Shown piece after piece: positions 1-6,491 of a DNA stretch of 43,451 nt. The notes beneath the pieces were generated by a model. It worked only from the letters and a program-made list of their open reading frames with translations. It made no database searches and was not told the DNA's origin. The first letter of the stretch is position 1, and the number at the start of each line of letters is the position of its first letter. The stretch is taken from NCBI GenBank assembly GCA_017522795.1, contig JAFWXZ010000069.1:1-43451 (forward strand), written 5' to 3'. The stretch comes from Clostridia bacterium. Its GTDB lineage: Bacteria; Bacillota; Clostridia; Oscillospirales; CAG-272. The translations under genes and the position numbers were made by a program.

Positions 1-30
1 GTCTACCAAAAGTTCCTTTTTTGTTTATCC

Positions 31-204
31 AAGCCGCAGGCTTGGTATATCATCGCCGCACGAAGTGTGGTGAATATCATCAGCCCTTTGGGCCGTATAT
101 CATCACGCATCAGCGTGTATCTTTCTGCGACTTGATGATATACAACACTTCGTGTTGATGATATACCGCAACAAGTTGCGGGTGATATACAAGGCTCACG
201 CCTT
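31..204. repeat. Array of seven short palindromes separated by a conserved 10-mer that flips orientation mid-array
   Basis: Seven different small hairpins follow each other: 31-43, 56-70, 83-93, 105-116, 144-156, 167-180 and 191-204, with stems of 4-6 bp and loops of 2-4 bases. They are separated by a near-constant linker. The linker reads GTATATCATC at 45-54 and 95-104 (variant AATATCATC at 73-81) and its reverse complement GATGATATAC at 134-143 and 157-166 (variant GGTGATATAC at 181-190). The switch falls at about 117-133. The stem at 59-68 (CACGAAGTGT) is also the exact reverse complement of 145-154, so the whole array is one large imperfect palindrome built of small ones, in units of about 23-27 bp. 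No product is encoded. The array ends just before the promoter of the four-helix-bundle gene. Confidence 0.85.
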
Positions 205-230
205 GATTTCAATTTTAAATGTGGTATAAT
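203..230 (+). promoter_or_regulatory. Promoter of the four-helix-bundle gene
   Basis: TTGATT at 203-208 and TATAAT at 225-230 are 16 bases apart. The -35 box overlaps the right end of the last palindrome of the array. A ribosome binding site (AGAGGTG, about 239-245) follows before the ATG at 251. Confidence 0.6.
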
Positions 231-250
231 ACACTTAAAGAGGTGATATT

Positions 251-595
251 ATGTCAAAGAACTATTTATTGATATATTCCGAACAGCTTGCGACCGATAT
301 TGAATTGATGTGTCAAAGCATTAAGGCGCCGCCAAACACACTTTTTCAAATTCGAAAAAGTTCAAGCAGTGTTTATGCCAATATCCGTGAGGCAAACTAC
401 GGTCAAAGCAAAGCAGACATGCTTTCAAAATTTGAAATAGCGCTCAAAGAATGTAGCGAAACAGAAGGCTGGTTGCAGCTACTGTTTAATACAAATGGCA
501 TTGATGAAGATACATACAAGAAGCATCGTAACCTTTGCGGAAGAATTAGACGAATGTTGATTTCGAGTTGCAAAACATTAAAAGAACAAAAATAA
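251..595 (+). CDS. Four-helix-bundle protein (S23 ribosomal-protein-like family)
   Basis: This is a 114-residue all-helical protein. The centre (about residues 38-79) has the family pattern: a Ser-rich turn, then an N-I-R-E-A stretch, then S-K-A-D-M-L-S-K-F and I-A-L-K-E-C, ending in E-x-x-x-W-L-Q-L-L. The length is normal for the family. Known: members were first found as ORFs inside 23S rRNA intervening sequences, and the Avd accessory protein of diversity-generating retroelements has the same fold; they are thought to bind nucleic acid through a basic pentameric surface. Here no rRNA or reverse transcriptase is seen nearby. Start at 251 is set by the RBS at 239-245. The gene stands alone between the palindrome array and a hairpin at 602-651. 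Its function is not known, and binding to the neighbouring hairpin array is only a guess. Confidence 0.8.
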   Translation: MSKNYLLIYSEQLATDIELMCQSIKAPPNTLFQIRKSSSSVYANIREANYGQSKADMLSKFEIALKECSETEGWLQLLFNTNGIDEDTYKKHRNLCGRIRRMLISSCKTLKEQK

Positions 596-601
596 TTAAT
601 T

Positions 602-653
602 AAAGAGTCTATCTTTTTGAGGCATTTGCGCCTTCGGTTGGTGGGCTCTTTTT
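602..653 (+). terminator. Possible intrinsic terminator of the four-helix-bundle gene
   Basis: AAAGAG at 602-607 pairs with CTCTTT at 646-651, with a smaller stem inside (about 619-634, GGC/GCC core), and runs into a short T tract. The long, weakly paired interior makes this moderate. Confidence 0.4.
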
Positions 654-656
654 CCT

Positions 657-713
657 TTCGTTAAAATCGTGGGTATTCGTTAAATTTATGAGCATTCGTT
701 AAAATATAGCCCG
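657..713. repeat. Three 19-bp tandem repeats, core TTCGTTAAA (left cluster)
   Basis: TTCGTTAAA begins at 657, 676 and 695, exactly 19 bp apart. The first unit continues ATCGTGGGTA and the others diverge. A second cluster with the same core lies at 2882-2956, on the far side of the lipoprotein gene. The 16-mer CGTGGGTATTCGTTAA is shared exactly between 668-683 and 2911-2926. Confidence 0.8.
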
Positions 714-730
714 AAAACGATAAAATAGTC

Positions 731-759
731 TTGTAAAAGTTGAAAAAATGTGATATAGT
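731..759 (+). promoter_or_regulatory. Promoter of the 605-residue lipoprotein gene
   Basis: TTGTAA at 731-736 and TATAGT at 754-759 have a 17-base spacer. The ATG at 811 lies about 45 bases after the expected transcription start. The repeat cluster at 657-713 sits just upstream, where an activator or repressor could bind. Confidence 0.55.
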
Positions 760-810
760 ATATGAGTGTCAAGCGAAGTATTTGATCTTTTCTGTTTGGA
801 GGAAGGTATA

Positions 811-2628
811 ATGAAAAAAATATTATCATCATTATTAGCTTTTGCTTTAACTATTTCAATGTGTTTTGGTTTAGCTTCTTGTGGTAATTCGAACAATCCC
901 GGCGACGATAACCCCAACCCCGGCAACGATAACCCAACTGTAACCCCCCCTAACTACGATAACCCAACGAAGGAACCATTTAGCGTAAATTTGGCTGGAT
1001 ATGTTGCAAATATTGGAAATGCTACTGCGCTCGGTATTTCCCAAAAAGCAAAATCAAACACCTCGCCTGTGGTAGCTTATGGAACAAACGCCTCCGGCAT
1101 CCAACTTTTGTCTTACCCCACATTTGTTTCTGATAAGAATACGAAAGATAAAAACTATATTGTAATGTCCACCACAGACTACGCTGCGAATGATCCCGAA
1201 GCAGATGAAACCGGTCTTACAAAGGTAACATTTACAAAAATCGTTACGGAAAATGCCACGACAGAAATAACCGGCACAAAACTTGTAACTGCAAAACAAG
1301 GCAAAATTTCCATCAATGCCACACATGGCTTTACCTACTCGCTTTACCAAGGGGAAACACTCCTCCAAACGCAAGTGGCAGACAACGGAGAACCTGACAA
1401 ATCCAACAAAAAGATTCACATTGTTTTTGAAGGCTTGACTGATGGAGTTGAATACAAAGTCAATTACAAAGGCATCGGAATAGAAACTACGATCACGCAA
1501 GATGATGTTGAAGCTGAAATTGATAAATTGTACGTGTTAAACGGATATACTTTTATAAGCTTTGTTCCTGTTGGAACATCACAACGTCCCCACGATGATG
1601 CCCTTGTATATGATACTGATGGTATCGCACATTACGATAAATGCGACTATTTCAGCGATTCTGAAAGACAAAGTTTTATCATCGATAATGCTACCGGATA
1701 CGTTTATCAAATCAATAATTTTAACATCAAGGAAATACAAGGAGGTTGTTTGCTTTCCGCAGATGATAATTTTATTTATGATTTCAAAATAAATGCGAAT
1801 GACGAAGTGGAAATTTTTTCGTTATTCCAAAATGATACGATTACATGGTATTCTTGTTTTAAGGATAAGTATGGCAACAAATTCATACAAAACAATCGCT
1901 TAAACACATACGATAAAGCTACAAATACGTATTTCTATGTTTTTGATTCCTCAAATTCTCAATATAACAAAGGAATAAACTACGAGCTTACATCTACGAA
2001 TGAAGCTATTAAGCTTTCTTTTGGGGATATGAATCGTATAGGAAATCACGTTATAAATGCGAGTATTATATTGGCTAACGGAGAAGAACGTAGTATCAGC
2101 AAAGATGATAATTTTGAGATTTATTACAATTCGTCAAAATACGCGGATGTTGCTTACAAAGTGGATGATGGTATTGTATATGGCTACAACCCAACCGAAG
2201 GTGCGTATCTCAACCGTTTGATACTTTTCAAATATGACGCAATCAATAATCAGGCGACCTATTATTTCATTTGGTCTTTCAGCAGTCTCTTTAACACCGC
2301 TTATCTTGAAGAATACAATATTTTGATTGAGTTCGATAATAATTCTATTTATTATTACAGCGATGTTTGGGAATCGTATGATTCTTCATCTGAAAAAAAC
2401 AGGGAATCACTTGATGGCCTGCTTAACGACGGTGCTTTTACTCCTAATATCGTTTTGGAAAATTGCAGCCTGGAAAACCACAAAATTTTGATATATGGAA
2501 TATCGGGAAATACTTATTACGATATCGTGGTCGAGAATGTAAACGGTCAAACGGTAATCAATACGTATGTATCCGGAACATATCAGAAACCACAAATAAA
2601 AATAACGCTCCAGCCTATCAACAAATAG
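811..2628 (+). CDS. Hypothetical secreted lipoprotein, 605 residues, family not recognised
   Basis: Start chosen at ATG 811 because a strong GGAGG (799-803) precedes it; an in-frame upstream extension has no RBS. The N-terminus is a lipoprotein signal: MKK, a hydrophobic run, then lipobox L-A-S-C. A low-complexity Asn/Pro/Asp/Gly linker follows, the kind that spaces a domain away from the membrane. The remainder is rich in Tyr, Asn, Asp and Thr and looks beta-rich, with no motif I can assign. Its base composition is more AT-rich than the operons to the right, and repeat clusters lie on both sides, which hints at an accessory or acquired gene. It has no operon partner. Likely surface-exposed and lipid-anchored; role unknown. 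Confidence 0.75.
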   Translation: MKKILSSLLAFALTISMCFGLASCGNSNNPGDDNPNPGNDNPTVTPPNYDNPTKEPFSVNLAGYVANIGNATALGISQKAKSNTSPVVAYGTNASGIQLLSYPTFVSDKNTKDKNYIVMSTTDYAANDPEADETGLTKVTFTKIVTENATTEITGTKLVTAKQGKISINATHGFTYSLYQGETLLQTQVADNGEPDKSNKKIHIVFEGLTDGVEYKVNYKGIGIETTITQDDVEAEIDKLYVLNGYTFISFVPVGTSQRPHDDALVYDTDGIAHYDKCDYFSDSERQSFIIDNATGYVYQINNFNIKEIQGGCLLSADDNFIYDFKINANDEVEIFSLFQNDTITWYSCFKDKYGNKFIQNNRLNTYDKATNTYFYVFDSSNSQYNKGINYELTSTNEAIKLSFGDMNRIGNHVINASIILANGEERSISKDDNFEIYYNSSKYADVAYKVDDGIVYGYNPTEGAYLNRLILFKYDAINNQATYYFIWSFSSLFNTAYLEEYNILIEFDNNSIYYYSDVWESYDSSSEKNRESLDGLLNDGAFTPNIVLENCSLENHKILIYGISGNTYYDIVVENVNGQTVINTYVSGTYQKPQIKITLQPINK

Positions 2629-2690
2629 CAATGTGGCTAAACCTATCGTTAAATTGCCCCCATTTTTGCTAAACGAACCCATCTGGATTT

Positions 2691-2768
2691 TTGTATCCTT
2701 TTGCATGGTTACTCACAAATAAGAACGCAGAATAGGATACAATTATTTGTGCCAATTCTGCGTTTTTT
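2691..2768. repeat. Three interlocked inverted repeats followed by a T tract
   Basis: Three perfect complementary pairs cross one another: TTGTATCCT (2691-2699) with AGGATACAA (2734-2742), CACAAATAA (2714-2722) with TTATTTGTG (2743-2751), and AACGCAGAAT (2724-2733) with ATTCTGCGTT (2755-2764). The order is X Y Z X' Y' Z', so only one pairing, or a pseudoknot, can form at a time. The last stem runs into TTTTTT at 2763-2768 and so can act as an intrinsic terminator for the lipoprotein gene, with the middle stem as a competing fold. CACAAATAA also occurs at 2591-2599 in the end of the coding region. Confidence 0.75.
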
Positions 2769-2881
2769 ATTGCCTTTTATGGGTGTTTTTACCTTTTCAA
2801 GGCTTAAAAAGCATATTTTGCGATATAAAAAGCCTAATTTCGGAGTATTTTTTCATTACATTCAGATTAGCTTTTTCTACT

Positions 2882-2956
2882 TTCGTTAAAATTTTGATAT
2901 TTATTAAATCCGTGGGTATTCGTTAATATTATAGGTTTTCATTAAATTTATGGCGG
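2882..2956. repeat. Degenerate 18-19-bp tandem repeats, core TTCGTTAAA (right cluster)
   Basis: Units begin at 2882 (TTCGTTAAA), 2901 (TTATTAAA, a one-base-shorter copy in which TAT replaces CGT alignment), 2919 (TTCGTTAAT) and 2938 (TTCATTAAA), so the step is 18-19 bp. It mirrors the cluster at 657-713. In the rest of the 2629-3066 gap (2765-2881 and 2957-3018) I see only AT-rich sequence. Confidence 0.65.
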
Positions 2957-3019
2957 TAATCGTGAAATATATATAAAGGGGTAAATAAGCTTCGGGTTGT
3001 CGGTCATATTTTTACATCA

Positions 3020-3047
3020 AAAAGGACAGGATTTCTCCTGTCCTTTT
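3020..3047. terminator. Intrinsic terminator of the GH3/HAD operon (works in both directions)
   Basis: A 12-bp perfect stem, AAAAGGACAGGA (3020-3031) with TCCTGTCCTTTT (3036-3047), with loop TTTC. It lies 20 bases past the stop codon of the minus-strand GH3 gene and gives a U tract on either strand. Confidence 0.9.
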
Positions 3048-3066
3048 CTGCTTTTTCGTTGTTTTA

Positions 3067-4836
3067 TTATATTCTGGTGTCCCACATGCCGCAGAAGGAG
3101 TCGATGGGATCGCTGCCGCGGAAGTCGCCTGTGACGAGGGCGTCAACGATAGCGTCCATGGTGTGATCTGCGGAGTCGTATGCGTTGATGTAGGTGCGGA
3201 GCATGGGGCAGTCTGCAAGCATGGTAGGCTTGTTTACGCTGATGCCCACAACGGGAAGCTCATGCACGTACCAGGGAATCTCACCGCCGCCCTTGGAGAG
3301 ACCGAAGGAGGGGTGACCGTTCATAACGTCAAACAGCGAGATAACCAGATCCTGCTGCGCAACGAAGTCGGCAATAGAGTGCTTGCCTGCGAAGTAGATG
3401 TTAAGGCTGGGCTTCTCGCCTCTCGCCATCATAGCTTTGATCTTGTCAATGGGGCTCTCGTAAATGAATACCTCAAAGCCCTTTGCCTCAAGTCTTTCCT
3501 TAAGCTTCTCGGCGGGAGTCTTTCTCGCCATACCGCCGCCCATAGCCATAGCCGCAAGAGCCATAAGAGGATTATCCACGCCCTTGATGGGAACGATCAT
3601 AATTCTCTTTGTCTTCTCGGGAGAGAGGGGAAGTACGTTCTTGTCAAGATTCTTTACGAGGGTGACAGCGTCACGGCTGATCTTGGGAGCATACTCTGCG
3701 AATGCGGGGTTGTGAAGGATAGACTGAAGCTCCTCGCCGCTGGGGCAAAGCTCCTCTTTAGCCTTCTTGTTAAGTCCCATCTTAGCCTTAAGGCCGAGAA
3801 TTCTGGTAAGGGCCTCAACCATACGCTCCTCGGAGATGATGCCGTTCTTGTATGCGTCGATCATGGTGCCGTAGTCCTCGTCGGGATCGTTGAAGAAGAG
3901 GAACATATCGCAGCCTGCGTTGATAGAGAGGGGAAGCATCTCACGGCGGGTCATCTGATTGGTCATACCAACCATATGGCTGGCATCGGTGACTACCATA
4001 CCGTTAAACCCAAGCTCGTCGCGGAGCAGGTCGGTCATGATCTCCTTGCAGAGAGTTGCGGGAAGCATCTCTTCGTAGGTGATACCGGGCTTTACGTCGC
4101 GCATAAGCTCGGGCATAAGTATGTGACCGCCCATAATAGCGTCAAGACCGCCGTCGATAAGCGTCTTGTATACGTGGCCGTAGGTAGCCATCCACTTGTC
4201 GTGGTTAAAGCTGTTTATATTGTTGGAGATGTGAGCATCGCGGTAATCCTGACCGTTGCCGGGGAAGTGTTTTGCGGTAGCGGCAACGCCCTCGGTCTTG
4301 TGAAGGCCGTCCATATACGCCTTACCCATAGCGGCAACCCTCTCGGGATCGTTACCGAAGGAACGGGAGAGAACCTCCTCGCACTCGTGGTTATAGAGAA
4401 TGTCAACAACGGGAGCAAACGCCATATTACAGCCCGTGGCTGCTATCTGCGCGCCTGAAACAAGGCCCATAGCCTCTGCATACTCGGTCTTGCCCGTTGC
4501 ACCTACCTTGATGCCTGCGCCAACGGTAGTTCCGTCGGGACAAACGCCATCGCCACCCTTTTCGGGGTTGCAGGCGATAAATACGGGGATCTTCGCATAC
4601 TTTTGAAGGATCTTGTTCTGCGCCAGTACCTTCTCACCGGGCATACCGTTGTAGCGGCAGCCACCGAGATGGTACTTTTCCATAAGCTCCCTCAGATAAT
4701 CTTCCTCCTGACTTGCGGTAAGCTGGAAGAAGAGCTGACCGACCTTCTCCTCGGGAGTCATTCCCGCGATGGTCTGCTCTACCCATGCGATGTCTGCGTC
4801 GGACAGACAGTAGGGCTTAGCCTTAAGGTTTACCAT
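3067..4836 (-). CDS. Cytoplasmic glycoside hydrolase family 3 enzyme, NagZ-like (beta-N-acetylhexosaminidase type)
   Basis: A 589-residue protein without a signal peptide. The N-terminal TIM barrel has K-H-F-P-G-N-G at 189-195, followed by D200-A-H202, the Asp/His pair that serves as acid/base in the NagZ branch of GH3 rather than the distant Glu of beta-glucosidases. The likely nucleophile is D284 in V-V-T-D-A-S. A second alpha/beta domain (about residues 380-589) gives it the two-domain form seen in Firmicutes NagZ. The family motif normally reads KHFPGHGD; here the second His is Asn and the Asp is Gln, so specificity may be shifted. RBS AAGGAG lies at 4849-4854. It is 22 bases downstream of the HAD gene and cotranscribed with it. 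A role in cell-wall or N-acetyl-glycan recycling is inferred; a different beta-glycoside is possible. Confidence 0.82.
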   Translation of the reverse strand: MVNLKAKPYCLSDADIAWVEQTIAGMTPEEKVGQLFFQLTASQEEDYLRELMEKYHLGGCRYNGMPGEKVLAQNKILQKYAKIPVFIACNPEKGGDGVCPDGTTVGAGIKVGATGKTEYAEAMGLVSGAQIAATGCNMAFAPVVDILYNHECEEVLSRSFGNDPERVAAMGKAYMDGLHKTEGVAATAKHFPGNGQDYRDAHISNNINSFNHDKWMATYGHVYKTLIDGGLDAIMGGHILMPELMRDVKPGITYEEMLPATLCKEIMTDLLRDELGFNGMVVTDASHMVGMTNQMTRREMLPLSINAGCDMFLFFNDPDEDYGTMIDAYKNGIISEERMVEALTRILGLKAKMGLNKKAKEELCPSGEELQSILHNPAFAEYAPKISRDAVTLVKNLDKNVLPLSPEKTKRIMIVPIKGVDNPLMALAAMAMGGGMARKTPAEKLKERLEAKGFEVFIYESPIDKIKAMMARGEKPSLNIYFAGKHSIADFVAQQDLVISLFDVMNGHPSFGLSKGGGEIPWYVHELPVVGISVNKPTMLADCPMLRTYINAYDSADHTMDAIVDALVTGDFRGSDPIDSFCGMWDTRI

Positions 4837-4858
4837 TTTCTGTGTTCTCCTTTATATT

Positions 4859-5704
4859 TTATTCACCTAAATTTTTGAAGAATTCCTCTCTCTTTTTCGT
4901 CTGATACTCTCCGCCGAAGCTGCCGTTCATAAGATGATCAAGACTTGTAGAGATAAATTCCTCCCAGCTCTCGCGCTCTCGCTTTACGAGAATGGGGTAG
5001 AAGTATACACCGTTCTTCTCGGCGGCGGAAAGATCGCCCGGGGCATCGCCGCACATTACTACATTTTTATTATTATAGCCGAATTCAAGAAGCTTCGATA
5101 TGCATAACGCCTTGCTGCCGTCATTCTGCGACATAACCACGTCCACGTGGTCGAGTAGACCGTGCTGCTCCCACTCCTCAAGCACCGCGGCGAGATTTGC
5201 GCTGGACACGATAGCCACGTCGGCATATCTGTGCGCGTGCTCAAGCGCCTCCTTCGCCAGAGGAAAGGGAAGCTTGGATTCGTCGGGCAGCCTTGTGATA
5301 GCGATATTTACCGCCTTACTCCAGGAGAGAGCCTTGGCAAACACCTTTTCATCGGGATGCTCTGCGATAATTACCTCAAGTGCGCCGTTTGAAAGCTCGG
5401 GGGCGGTATCCGCCCATTTCTGAAGTTGATCCACACCGTCAATAGTCCGGTATTTCTCATTGATCTCGCCAAGAGCCATAGCCAGCCCCTTGAATCTGTT
5501 GATTCCGCGAGTAATGGTGTAAAGGTTTATATCGTTCCAGCGGGCGAGTATCTCATCACGCCACGGGGAAAGCTCCCACTCGTCTACCATGCAAGGACCG
5601 AAGCAGTTGAAGTGCTTGATATCCATAGTGTCCATAGCACATCCGTCACTGTCTACGCATACGAGAAAATCCTTGCTCCTTTTAAATTTGGAAAAGCCTT
5701 TCAT
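4859..5704 (-). CDS. HAD-superfamily hydrolase
   Basis: A 281-residue soluble protein. HAD motif I is V-C-V-D18-S-D20-G, with D18 the expected nucleophile. Motif II is in I-V-S-S-A-N, and motif IV is in V-M-C-G-D-A-P-G-D-L-S. A helical cap of about 120 residues lies between motifs I and II. It is larger than simple phosphoglycolate phosphatases, and I cannot name the substrate. It is the first gene of an operon with the GH3 enzyme, so a sugar phosphate from the same pathway is a reasonable but unproven guess. RBS GAGG lies about 11 bases upstream of the ATG on the minus strand. Confidence 0.8.
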   Translation of the reverse strand: MKGFSKFKRSKDFLVCVDSDGCAMDTMDIKHFNCFGPCMVDEWELSPWRDEILARWNDINLYTITRGINRFKGLAMALGEINEKYRTIDGVDQLQKWADTAPELSNGALEVIIAEHPDEKVFAKALSWSKAVNIAITRLPDESKLPFPLAKEALEHAHRYADVAIVSSANLAAVLEEWEQHGLLDHVDVVMSQNDGSKALCISKLLEFGYNNKNVVMCGDAPGDLSAAEKNGVYFYPILVKRERESWEEFISTSLDHLMNGSFGGEYQTKKREEFFKNLGE

Positions 5705-5755
5705 TCACTTTTTTCCTCACATGAATATAATAATCAATAAATATATAACATAATG

Positions 5756-5784
5756 ATTATACAATATTATAACAGTTTTTTCAA
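5756..5784 (-). promoter_or_regulatory. Promoter of the HAD-GH3 operon
   Basis: On the minus strand TTGAAA (5784-5779) and TATAAT (5761-5756) are separated by 17 bases, about 50 bases upstream of the HAD start. Confidence 0.7.
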
Positions 5785-5874
5785 TAGAATATATCAAAAT
5801 ACTTGAATATCACTATGAAATACAACACATTTATATATTTTATTTTAAAATAACCAAAAAACTACATATGAATT

Positions 5875-6167
5875 AAATTCTTGCAAAAAATACATTATTA
5901 TTGCTTTACTTAGAGGTAGAAAATAGCCTAGAGAGAGGGGTGCATATGGCTAAACATGGCTGAAAACTTGTTAAAAATGCATAAAACCGTCTTTTTTATC
6001 TGGGTGTTCAGGCAGTTTTTAAGACCTCAAAATATCTAAAATGCACAAAAATGCATAAAAAAGTGCATATGCATAAAACTCTGCATATGAATGCATAATT
6101 ATTCGTCAAAAACTGTCAAAAATGCAAGAGGTTGTCAAATTCTTGCAAAAAATGGCACTTTTGCATA
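5875..6167. promoter_or_regulatory. Regulatory region with eight TGCATA sites between copies of a 17-bp direct repeat
   Basis: TGCATA occurs at 5941, 5978, 6052, 6064, 6070, 6082, 6092 and 6162, including the tandem palindrome TGCATATGCATA at 6064-6075. AAATTCTTGCAAAAAAT is present exactly at 5875-5891 and 6137-6153. There is no ORF with a ribosome binding site here, and the stretch lies upstream of the importer promoter at 6229, so a multi-site operator is the simplest reading. The remainder of the 787-base gap is AT-rich and featureless (5785-5874, 6168-6228, 6343-6474). Confidence 0.5.
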
Positions 6168-6228
6168 TCAAAATGAAGCAAAAAAATAAAAAGTAGTCAA
6201 AAAAATGAAAAAAATATTCAAAAAAGCC

Positions 6229-6257
6229 TTGACAAATGAAATCGAATAGTGTATAAT
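6229..6257 (+). promoter_or_regulatory. Strong promoter of the Opp-type importer operon
   Basis: Perfect TTGACA (6229-6234) and TATAAT (6252-6257) with a 17-base spacer. It predicts a leader of about 225 bases before the ATG at 6492. Confidence 0.9.
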
Positions 6258-6301
6258 AGGCACATCTATTTTATTTTTCGAATCCAAAGATACCGACTAC
6301 G

Positions 6302-6342
6302 TTGCACCTCGGCAAGCAGGCTAGGCGCTCTGCCCGGTGCAA
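6302..6342 (+). ncRNA. Structured 5' leader element, class not recognised
   Basis: Within the importer leader, TTGCACC (6302-6308) pairs with GGTGCAA (6336-6342). Inside it GGCA (6311-6314) pairs with TGCC (6331-6334), and AGC (6315-6317) with GCT (6327-6329). The block is GC-rich in an otherwise very AT-rich leader. It starts about 40 bases after the predicted transcription start. I do not recognise a known riboswitch. It has no U tract, so it is not a simple terminator; it could be a regulatory or stabilising element. Confidence 0.45.
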
Positions 6343-6491
6343 ATTGAATTTTATAAAATATTTATTTATTTTATACATTAACTTCGGAAAACATTTTTAT
6401 TTTGTATATTTACTATAAGTTAAATAAAGAATATTTAACAATGAGCTAAATATAAAATCAAAATTAAATCTTTAAGAAAGGACTTTTTATC

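Noticed and set aside
31-204. Possible CRISPR array
   Set aside because: Units are only 23-27 bp, the conserved part is 10 bp, the variable parts are palindromes rather than spacers, the linker flips orientation, and no cas gene is nearby.
251-595. Diversity-generating retroelement (four-helix-bundle as Avd)
   Set aside because: No reverse transcriptase, template repeat or variable target repeat is visible in the window; the fold alone is not enough.
2701-2889. Small plus-strand open frame covering the interlocked repeats
   Set aside because: No RBS, aromatic-rich random-looking translation, and the segment is better explained by RNA structure.
3163-4458. Long plus-strand open frame opposite the GH3 gene
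   Set aside because: It is the codon shadow of the minus-strand enzyme, with no RBS, low-complexity Val/His/Gly composition and no known motif.
4859-5704. Trehalose- or sucrose-phosphate phosphatase
   Set aside because: HAD motifs are clear, but the cap region and length do not identify either family.
6302-6342. Known riboswitch such as preQ1, THF or ykkC type
   Set aside because: I could not match conserved core bases of any of these classes; only the nested stem is certain.
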